Made by a program: the position numbers and the translations under genes. This document shows positions 55,260 to 64,000 of a DNA stretch of 64,000 bases, in pieces. The stretch covers positions 1,169,501 to 1,233,500 of the forward strand of contig JAUTXW010005193.1 of the NCBI GenBank assembly GCA_030620095.1. The letters are read 5' to 3'. The DNA is from Kuschelorhynchus macadamiae. Its lineage: Eukaryota > Arthropoda > Insecta > Coleoptera > Curculionidae. Within the stretch, counting starts at the first letter, position 1; every line of letters begins with the position of its first letter. Under the pieces are notes generated by a model. That model searched no databases and was not told where the DNA came from. It saw only the letters and a list, made by a program, of their open reading frames with translations.

Positions 55260-58200
55260 ACGGGGGTAATCGCAAGATTGCTTGGGAAGTGACGCCCCCA
55301 CGGTCTAAATCAACGGCATGGGGTAGTCGCAAGACCACTTGGGGAATGACGCCCCCATGGTTCGAGTCACCCTGGGCAACCAAGGGTAAATAGTAGCAAA
55401 CCCATGAAAATAGTATAAACCCGAAGCCTCGGAAAAAGTCGCTGTCTGGGGATCGCTAGGGCACTCTTGGAGCCACTACTCAGGTTGACAGCATGCGAGT
55501 TAGAGGCGACAGAATGTTGAACAGGCGGACTTCTGTCAATAAAAATGCGACTGCCGAACATATCACTGGCAGGACTTTTTTAAGGTCCAACATAATTGGA
55601 AATGGAAGTTGCCTCTTCAGGTCCGTCAGCCTATAAATGTATGGCCACCAGTACAGTCACAAGGATCTAAGAAAACTGAGGCAAAACTGGACGGAGCTTC
55701 AGAATTATGTGCTAATTAAAGGTGAAAAAATGCGAAATCTCGATAATTACCATGCAGACATGCAAAAATTAACAACATATGGCCCAAGCTTTGAGATATT
55801 CGCTCAAGAACTTAACTATCATATATACAATAACAAAGAAAGACAAAAACAAAGAAAGTAATAATGAAAGGCCAACCAACAATAATAAATAAACAACAGT
55901 ACCCTAGTACAATATACCCATTGTAAGTAGCAGACCTGACAAGGGGACATTTTGAATTACTAACACCACAGAACAGAACCGAACCAGAGAATAATAACCA
56001 ACCACAAATGAGTCACCAAAGATCACATACTCCGCCCGCCGAAGGTGCTGCGGAGGAATTCCAGCCAGCGCTCACTCAAGCGGGACGACCCAGAATACGT
56101 ATGAAATGAACAAGCTTTATGAACGAAACTATAGTGCACTTATTTTACAGAGTCACACATCTAGAACATGAAATAATCGGATATCGGCAAAAATTAAACC
56201 CAGAACTTTGCCAAGAATACACACAGCTCCAAATATATATCAATATAGAATTACTCAATGCCATCAAGACTGACGTAAAAAATTATTTACTGGATACGAA
56301 CAATCTAAATGTCACCATAAATAGTGACACATCAATTACCGAGACACCAGGACAACAACCTGAAATTAGTGAAGATCAGCAATAAGAAGATAGCCAGAAT
56401 AATGAAAGAAAGTGACCAACTTTCATTATTCAGCAGTATTGGAATATTGTGGCACAGATTTACGAAGTAGACCATCTCTGCCTAGGCTCAAGGCTTCCAA
56501 AAAACTTGTAATACTACTTAATATCATGAACAACCGAATATTACCTGATATTGTTCCAGAAGTTGACTCCTTAGAATATCTGCACATAATCATTTATTGT
56601 GCAGGACTCTCAATTACTAAATCAACGGGACTTAAATTGCCAACGAAAAAAGGAGAAATATGCTCAATGGCAAGGCAAGACTAGCATCTGGGAAAGAGAC
56701 TGCAAAATAAAATTGACCATCTTAGGAAGGATATTGGAAGATTGACTAGTATGTAGATGAGCTAAGAACGACAAAACTTAGAGAGGTTAGTGAAATTAAT
56801 CATTCAACGTACTAGAGTACATTCCGACCAAGATCAAGAGAATATTAAACCTATTCAATGCCTCGATACTCTTAAACAAAAAAATCTCTATGTATGCATG
56901 TCGTCTGAGAAGGTATAAAGTCAGCAATGAGAGAAAGCATGATAACGTTTTATTTGCAAGATCAGAAATAGTTTTTATAGATCCCTCAATAAAAATACGA
57001 AAGGGAATAATACAGAGTATCCTAGAAGGTGGTTGAGCATTTTTGGAATGAGTAGTTATCTGCCTCCGTAACATCTAATTTCAGCGCAAGCTGGATTGAA
57101 GTAGAAAAGTGCTCGGAAATATAACCAAATGTAGTATAATCCTTTCACAAATGAGGAAATTACGAGCATCATTAAATCGATACACAACTGGAAACCCCCG
57201 GCCCTGATGGAATACATAATTACTGGTTAAAGAATCGCAGGGCCACACATGAAAAATTAGCAGTTTTCCTAAATAATCTAATGCAAGAACCCCAAAATAT
57301 GCCATCTTTCCTTACACAAAGAGTTACCTACCTTCTTCGAAACCGAGGCAACATGCTCGATCCTTCTAAATATCTCCCCCTTACTTGCCTTCTAACGCTT
57401 ATAAGTTGATGGCATCCTGTATAACTTTAAGGCTAACGACACACTGTGAACACAACAAAATAATATCTATACAGCAAAACGGTTGATGATAATTAATTCG
57501 GGTATCTATAATCAAGCTTAAGCTGCGCGAAGAAATCTCTTTATTGTTTATATTGATTATAAAAAAGAGCTTGACTCTATGCCACATGACTGGTTCATCA
57601 GAGTACTAAAAATGTACATCGATCCCTGTATAATAAATTTTTTAGAACGTGTCATGTCAACTTTGCACACTACTAATCTTCCACCAATAAAAAGAGATAA
57701 TTTTCAAGGTGATTTACTGAGTCCGTTATGGTTTTGTATTGCAATAAACCCCCTGTCTAACCTTTTAAATTCTACTGGATATGGGTTTAGCATCAAAAAG
57801 AACAAAAGAGAATAAGTTAATCCATCGTTTATATATGCACGATTTAAAACTAATGGCAGCTACCAAGAACGAGCTGGATCAGATGCTCAAAATTGTCGAG
57901 AATTTCTCTACATATATTACAATGCGGTTTGGGCTAGATAAGCATAGAACTGTCAGTAGAAGGAAGGGTAGGAGTCAGGAGGATGAATTTAAGATGCAGA
58001 ACGATCAGAGTATGGAAATATCTTAGTATAAAATGAGGGAAGTGTATAAACCACCGAGTAATGAAGCATGAACTGACAAGCGAGTTTACAAGAAGAATCC
58101 GGCAGTTGCTAAAATCAAAACTTAACAGCAAACATGTTTCTAGGGCCATTAACGCCTTCGCTTGTTCTGTGCTTGGCATTTGGGATAATTAAGTGGCCGA

Positions 58201-58590
58201 ACACTGACATCAATAACCTGCAGCAAAAGATCAGAACTCCACTTACAAAGACACAAAAGACCATTCAAGAAGTGCCATAGAACGTACAACAATTTCACGG
58301 CATCAAGGCGAAGAGGATTAACAGACATCCTAAAGCACCTAGACCAAAAAATCACCACGCGAAGCCATTTTCAACAAAAAGCACGCAGATCTGACTTACA
58401 TCGGATTATATGTGATTCGGATCACTTTACGCCTTGACAGCTAAAATAGCAGCAATTCTCAACTCATCACGAACCAGTAAATAAGAAACTAAAGAGTTGG
58501 AGGGAAAAGCCTGCAGACATTTAAATGAGGTCAGTCAGGATTACATCGACAACATAGCGTCGCACTACCGGCTGACGTCGGGACGGACTA
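55260..58590 (+). pseudogene. R2-like non-LTR retrotransposon (decayed)
   Basis: Plus-strand RT blocks: PRPDGIHNYWLKNR, LNNLMQEPQNMPSFLTQ, LLRNRGNMLDPSKYLPLTCL (57190-57400), SMPHDWFIRVLKMY, IDPCIINFLERVMSTL, NFQGDLLSPLWFCIAINPLS (57570-57815) and HRLYMHDLKLMAATKNELDQ (YMDDLKL in relatives, here YMHDLKL, so a catalytic Asp is lost). A C-terminal region follows (SRRRGLTDILKHLDQ, FTP, NEVSQDYIDNIASHYRL) to about 58570. The YMDDLKL and FQGDxLSPLLFC wording recalls R2-type RTs. 55400-57150 holds 5' UTR/N-terminal remnants with short open pieces (55637-55861, 56119-56385, 56412-56684) of the same orientation. Many stops and shifts. Confidence 0.75.
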
Positions 58591-58669
58591 AATTAACATT
58601 TATAATAATATATAATAAATAACTTTGATAAAGGCGGCTATACCTACTACTACTACTATACATTGACAC

Positions 58670-59280
58670 CCCCCGCAATTTTGTTACGTCATGTTGAATT
58701 TGTACCAGTTTATTACATTTAACTTTCAAACAAAATTTAAAGTCAATTGAATATAATTTTTTACGTTGATTTAAAAAAAAAATATTTGACCGCCATTTTG
58801 TTTCGCTATCATAAATTCGTACCACGATTTTACCAGTTTATTCTATATCACACGTTATGCTTGCACACATTTTTAAATTAATTTAACAAGTATTTTTTTC
58901 ATGTTGATTTTTTAAACAATTTATTACGTCGCTATTTTGTTTTGCTATCCTAGATTCATATCAAAATGTTACCAGTTCATTCTTGTAACACTTGATTTTT
59001 CTGCAAAATTTGGGGCAAATTGGATAATCAGTTTTTTTTAGTAATAATTTTTTTAACGTTTCACTAGGCCGCCATCTTGTTTCGGCATACTGCGTTTTTT
59101 CCAAAATATTACCAGTCTATTCGACTAGGACCCTTAATTTTTGACTAAAATTTGAAGTCAATCTGGTAATTAGTTTTTAAGCTATGCTGCGAACTGACAG
59201 ACAGACCAACAGACGAACCAACGAAATTGATAAATCATATTTTTTGGCATCTGAGGACGCTAAAACGTAAAGATATGTAA
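58670..59280 (-). repeat. Dispersed ~140-bp array family, locus 5 with head
   Basis: Minus orientation; about three and a half units (plus-strand strings CCGCCATTTTGTTTCGC, TACCAGTTCATTCTTG and CGCCATCTTGTTTCGGC). The head then lies at the right: AGCTATGCTGCGAACTGACA, GACAGACCAACAGACGAACC and TTTTTTGGCATCTGAGGACG. Same design as locus 3. It follows directly on the 3' end of the R2-like remnant. Confidence 0.75.
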
Positions 59281-60293
59281 GGTATGTATAAATTACTATT
59301 TATATGAAGTTATTTCCAAGTAATTATATGCATAATAATATATACACTGTTATCTGTATATAGCAACATTCTGTACGAGTAATGTTCTGAGTAAAGGCAA
59401 ATTTGCCCATTTTTTTATTTACTATATACTACCGATCAGAAAAATAATAATATTAACATCAAATATTGACAACCAGCTTTAAATTTTTTAATATGACAGA
59501 AAATATACAAATTAGCCATTATACGTACCATCATTCATTACACATGCTGATGCCATAATAGTACAAACATTATTATGGTACCAGCGTTAACTACAATGGA
59601 AATAAAAAGATCCTATCGGAATTCGCCATCAAGTTATAGCACCATAAAATACCTCAACCAAACAACAAATCTTAAAGATATGATACGTGAATGCAACTCT
59701 TCTTTTTCTACCTAATGTTGTATCGTTACATTCCATATCTTTATATTTGTGACCGTGGACGAATATAAATAACGTCGAGTCCCATTGTCTTATATCAAAA
59801 CTATAAATCCGCTGGCTATGACTTCAAGAACGTTTCATTTGTTATCGGAACATGGAACCATGTTGATAGCAGTGTAATTATGGCACTTAATAAAAAGATA
59901 CCGGACAGGCCACTTTGGTCCCAGGTTATTTATGGTTACTAAATATTCATATAATGTACACTCGAACTGGCTGCACGTTACAATAACATAAAAGAAAAAA
60001 TGCGGCTTGTTTATTTAAGGCGATTTTTAACGGTGAACGGTTTAATCCACACCTATAATTTTCGGACGAAACACATGTTGTTATTTACACGAGGCTGAGG
60101 CGATCTGATGTTATCGGTAAAGAGGGACATAACATTTTGTGGGTAAGGTGACTGAACACGATTTTGGGTGGCGAGTTTACATATAATCTTATTTCTTTTA
60201 AATAACGAGTATTTTGTTTTACTACGGAATGTTATACTGGTTAATTTCAACTACATCATTTTTCTAAATATGAAAATGTGATACTAATGTTAC
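59281..60293. other. AT-rich stretch, nothing recognised
   Basis: No coding motif or repeat structure seen in this 1-kb spacer. Confidence 0.4.
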
Positions 60294-63034
60294 AGTCGAC
60301 GTAAATTAGAAATAATAATGACATCTATAAGAAACAAATTATAAAGTTTTAAAAATTTGGGTACAGAGTCTTAATAACCATCCAAATATAGATTAAATGA
60401 GTTCCCACCTCTCACAAGGGTGCTTCATCTGCTTTCGCTTGAGAAACTACCCTCTAATGATACTTCCTGCTAGTTTTTTAAATTTATCTCGAAAACCGTT
60501 ATCCTAACGGAGAAATTGAATAGAATTTAATTTATTTTTTATGAAATTCTACATCTTTTAAGTTTTATAAATTTTTTACTACTAATCTCAGAAATGACGT
60601 TTGAAGTTGTTTAATGATGGTAAAGATTAAAACAAGTAAATCGTAAAATCTATCGCGACGCTCAATTCTCTGCTGTTCACTACTGCAAGGTTGCCAGTTG
60701 TGGTGACTTCTAGCCAAATGGGCGACTAAATTTCTGAATTTGCGACTTGGCGACCACATGGGCTACATTAAATTAAAGCGTGGTTTGCGTACGCGTACCC
60801 ATTTGAGATTTTAATTTGGATCAAGGTCATCATCAGACTGTGAAAATGAAAAAACTCTAAACTTTTAATAGGGGTTTGAACCCGATACACGTTGCATCTC
60901 CCTCTGTTTAAGCTAGAAAACATTTCAACAACCAGTTCAGTGATAGTTATTGTGTTAATGAACTAGTTCCATTGCGAGCAACCATCCCTGGTTTGATGCA
61001 TGCCTTTCTTTTGTCGTCTTAAAAAGAAGAAATGAAAATTAATTTTCAAATCAGGATTTTCCCTTTTTAATTTTTTTATTTAAAACCTAATTTATTTATT
61101 ATTTTAAGTTTTATACACATAACACAGGCAACTTGTATTATATTTCTTTTTTTTATCAGAAATTTCCAAACCAAGAGTGTTTTGATTTTTTCGTATAAAT
61201 TTTGGTCTTAATTTGTGTGATATGTTTACTTTTGTGTATTTTATAGTTTTTCTATTGGAAAATTTGGAATGCCTGCATGTGTGTGATAATATGGAAACAT
61301 TTTGCAGAATCGAAAGCTACAGCACTTACCAACATTTTGAGCTACGGGATGCAAGAATTTAAAAGGATGAAGACATTAAAAAATTTACACTATGGCTGAG
61401 ACGGCATTTTCCATTTATAAGTTAAGACAATTTAATTTCTTTATTAAGTGGGCTTGTTGCCGATGATAAATTATTTACCGAGAATGCAAAATTTGGAAGC
61501 TTGAAATTGAAACGAGCAGATATGGTTAAATGTATATCTACGACCAACAATTTAGTGACAATAAGAGAGGAATCAATTCAGGTTGATACAAGACAATTGC
61601 TTCAGAGAATACTTTATACCATACAGTCATCCAAAGATTTAGAGTTGTGTTTTACGCATGAAAAAAACGTCCTTGTATGAGATTGTTAGCTCGGTTACAT
61701 AATGTCCTGGTGATCCCGGTCACCGTAAATATATTGTAGATGGAGGCAATTTATTCATCGAGTGATTTGGCCGAAACAAGAGACATTTGCAGACATCTAT
61801 ATCGCTTATATTCATTTCATAAAAAAACGGTACGGCCAACGAGCAATCGTAGTATTTGACGGTTTTTCTGAAAATATGGAGATTACAAAAGGCATTGAAC
61901 GACAACAAAGACTTTTAAAATGAATGTCTGTTAAAATAATATTTAACGAAAAGTCGTAAAATTAATAAATAATGGAACTCTAAAATTAATAAATACTAGA
62001 AGGGACTTGAACGATGCTTTAAATATATTTAACAATCCATCATCAATAAAGCCAGACATTGTTCGAGCTGGAGAAAAAATCACACTTGCTTTATACAAGG
62101 CACCTCATACTATTACATGGCTAAACCAATTTATATTTATTTCGTTTAACAAATTTGTTGACCAATCTAATCAGGCAGTGCTATTATCAAAACTACCACC
62201 TACATCTGGTGCTTTAGAATACCATTCGTATCGCGTTTTTCATCAAATTCACTCTTGGAAACATTTTGAAGCCTGATGCTTGGGGTTGGAAAACAGTCAG
62301 AAAAATTTAGGTGCCTATTTCTACACTTGAGATACCAGCTCCTACTCTCGTTCTTAAATTAATATCTTGCAATTGTAAAAAGGGTTGCCGAAAACGATGC
62401 GGTTGTGCTAAGGTTGGATTAAAGTCTTCAACAATGTGTGCCAGTTGCTATGGACAAGGATGCCTTAATTCAGTGGTAGAGAAAGAATTACCTAAAGATA
62501 ATCCAGTTATTGAATAAGCAGTAGTGAGTCTTTAGTGGATTAGACCTCAAGGAAAACCAGTTAAAAAAGCCGCCGAGGGCTCTACCTCTTTCGGTGATGT
62601 GGAAACGGGCTCGAATATAAAAGACATTGTAGTAATAAAAACATTTCTGTAGTCTTTTTTTGCTTTGATTGCTGGGTTTGTAAAGGAAAATCTGCTTTGG
62701 ATGTAACAGTTTTCTGTGGTGATATGTTAAGGCCTTTATTACTCGTTTTTGCGTATCTTTAGTATTCCGTCCAAATTTGTTATGAATTTGTTTGCGATTA
62801 AAATTAAGTCCTATTAATTTTTTACTCCAGTGTAACTGTTTTCGAGATAAGTTTCAAAAATTAGCAGGAGGTAACATTAGAAGACACCCCCTGTCTTAAG
62901 CTAAAGGGGATGAAGCACCCTCCTGAGAGCTGGGAACTCTTTTGATCTATATTCACCTGTCTTTAAACAGTTCGTACCCAAATATTCAAAACTTTAATAA
63001 TTATTTTTCTTAAAAAACCTAATTTACGTCGACT
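60294..63034 (+). mobile_element. Long-TIR element with nuclease-like gene (decayed)
   Basis: The left arm at 60294-60525 and the right arm at about 62810-63034 are inverted copies at roughly 75-80%: AGTCGACGTAAATTAG at the very ends, then TTTGGGTAC, GAGTTCCCA(C/G)CTCTC, GGGTGCTTCATC, (T)ACTTCCTGCTA-like and TATCTCGAAAAC. No target duplication could be fixed (flanks GTTAC and ATTAG). The interior carries one recognisable plus-strand gene remnant at about 61340-62517 and ~0.8 kb of unassigned DNA before it. Superfamily unknown from sequence alone. A relation to Academ-type transposons that carry an XPG-like nuclease is a hypothesis from memory. Confidence 0.65.
61340..62517 (+). pseudogene. 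FEN/XPG-like nuclease domain protein with Cys-rich C-terminus (broken)
   Basis: Plus strand, several frames: FTLWLRRHFPFIS, LISLLSGLVADDKLFTENAK, LKLKRADMVKCISTTNN and VDTRQLLQRILYTIQSS (61390-61660). Then YIVDGGNLLHRVIWPKQETF (61730-61790) and KKRYGQRAIVVFDGFSEN (61820-61880); the acidic IVDGG and VVFDG pair resembles the metal-binding Asp residues of the FEN1/XPG PIN-like fold (VYVFDGKPP in FEN1). Next NDALNIFNNPSSIKPDIVRA, with ALYKAP and LSKLPPTSGALEYHSYR (62007-62276), and DAWGWKTV. Last is KLISCNCKKGCRKRCGCAK with MCASCYGQGCLN (62340-62480), a CXC-like zinc-binding tail. I recognise the protein as a repeat-associated family seen in arthropods. Its function is not established here; nuclease is inference. 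Confidence 0.65.
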
Positions 63035-63640
63035 ATTAGTTATATCAGTAATTTTATAATTGAGCGGCAAACAAATTCCTGAAACCTTGTCAGGTCATTT
63101 TTGTTTAATCCAATATTCTATTTATCTTTATATTAGTAAGTTTTCATTTGCTCATATTTATATTTTTAATCTTCAAGGAATTTATATTTATAGGGAAAAT
63201 ATGTCACTGGATGTGATCACATATACATCTACCGTGTCACATAAATACACATAATTATCAAAAACTGTTGGTTTATTTTAAGCTAGATTTAAAATTACTT
63301 ATGGCTGTTAAATTTAAAGAATCTATAAATTGACTTACCCGGATCTTCCATCGTTATGAATCCTTCCTTATAAAACCATGTTTGATGAGCTTAGACCGTG
63401 TCAAATTGTAAAAATGTTTAAGGTTTCCTTTACAATTACACCAGATATTTTCAGGGATCTTTACTACTGAAAACTCCGAATCAGCTCTAGTCGTGTGTAC
63501 AATTAAGGTATTTATAATCGAGCTGTGATCACCGACGCGGGATTAACTGTAATGATTGGTACAGGAAGACGCACGTAGCTCGCGTCTTTATTGAACTTTT
63601 TGGAAGCTAGATAATTTCAATGCATGCTCGAATCTTCCTT
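63035..63640. other. AT-rich stretch, nothing recognised
   Basis: No motif or repeat structure seen. The 64-codon frame at 63060-63254 shows no homology. Confidence 0.4.
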
Positions 63641-63905
63641 ATATATTTTCCTGAAACTCATGCAAGAATCTTGGTATATCTTACATTAATAGGTGTCCTA
63701 TTGAGTGATGGTGTTCAGCTACAACAGACTCAACAATTTTTTTAAGTTTCTTGCAAGTCTGGTAAGACAATCTCCAGTTTCACCTACATACACTTTATCA
63801 TAGGAACAAGGAATTTTATTTACTACTTCCTATTGCAAAATAATTACATCTTTAGTGTTGTCCAATTGTTTGTGTTTATTACAGATTGTGCGAATATTAA
63901 ATCTT
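63641..63905 (-). pseudogene. Penelope-like endonuclease fragment
   Basis: Minus strand: RTICNKHKQLDNTKDVIILQ, stop, EVVNKIPCSYDKVYVGETGD and CLTRLARNLKKLL, then in a shifted frame SVVAEHHHSIGHLL. VYVGETG is the GIY-YIG core (better preserved than in the 43.5-45.8 kb copies), with the downstream AEHxxxxGH histidine motif. Only the endonuclease part is present; the window ends shortly after. The sequence differs from the other Penelope copies here, so it is probably a separate family. Confidence 0.75.
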
Positions 63906-64000
63906 GCAAATTTAACTGTAATACCCAGTATAAATAGTAAAATTGTACTACTTGATGGATGAGTATCCAATAGTGGTTAAGGTCTGAGATTATTATAGCA

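Overview
This is nuclear DNA of an animal, almost certainly an arthropod and most likely an insect. It is AT-rich, has no prokaryotic gene layout, and consists largely of transposable elements of kinds typical of insects: long-TIR Tc1/mariner relatives, hAT, a P-element/THAP9-type element, non-LTR retrotransposons and Penelope-like elements. A beetle or true bug would fit, but the sequence alone cannot decide. No complete host gene is visible. At most two short candidate host exons (53.66-53.78 kb minus, 54.15-54.32 kb plus) are offered, at low confidence.

Layout. 0.7-1.6 kb: decayed 3' end of a non-LTR element (plus), split by a later 4.8-kb non-LTR element (minus, 1643-6422) with a 15-bp target-site duplication. 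7.68-9.15 kb: non-autonomous hAT with a perfect 8-bp TSD. 9.69-12.55 kb: hAT with a broken ZMYM/TTF-type transposase. 14.2-16.3 kb: mariner-like element A inside a (TA)n microsatellite. 16.36-18.15 kb: pile-up of Penelope, non-LTR and Tc1 scraps. 19.9-22.2 kb: conserved short dispersed repeats, a foldback, and a ~140-bp-period tandem array. 22.5-27.6 kb: dead P-element-like THAP transposase, with its first half tandemly duplicated together with part of the array. 27.86-29.64 and 30.94-33.06 kb: two CR1/jockey-like RT elements (minus). 33.3-35.7 kb: element B, the only long intact gene (359-aa transposase) with essentially identical 274-bp TIR arms, flanked by two inverted tRNA-like copies. 36.7-38.7 kb: long-TIR Tc1 relic E. 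40.0-42.3 kb: long-TIR element C. 43.55-45.8 kb: two Penelope-like copies in opposite orientation. 48.4-52.0 kb: element D with ~0.95-kb inverted arms, again inside (TA)n. 52.5-59.3 kb: three more loci of the dispersed array family, a (CATA)n block and a decayed R2-like RT element. 60.3-63.0 kb: long-TIR element carrying a broken gene with a FEN/XPG-like nuclease signature and a Cys-rich C-terminus. 63.64-63.9 kb: another Penelope endonuclease scrap.

The genes do not form a pathway; the region is a nested TE archive. The most interesting signals are: (1) element B, whose right end holds an inverted copy of its own transposase 5' coding region, so its transcript could fold into a long hairpin; (2) doubled CAGGGTGT-type termini in elements A, B and C, resembling IR/DR architecture; (3) the nuclease-like long-TIR element at 60.3-63.0 kb; and (4) a dispersed family with a constant head and a ~140-bp tandem body at six loci. 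Family names rest on motif recognition by eye. No database search or alignment program was run, and boundaries given as approximate are approximate.
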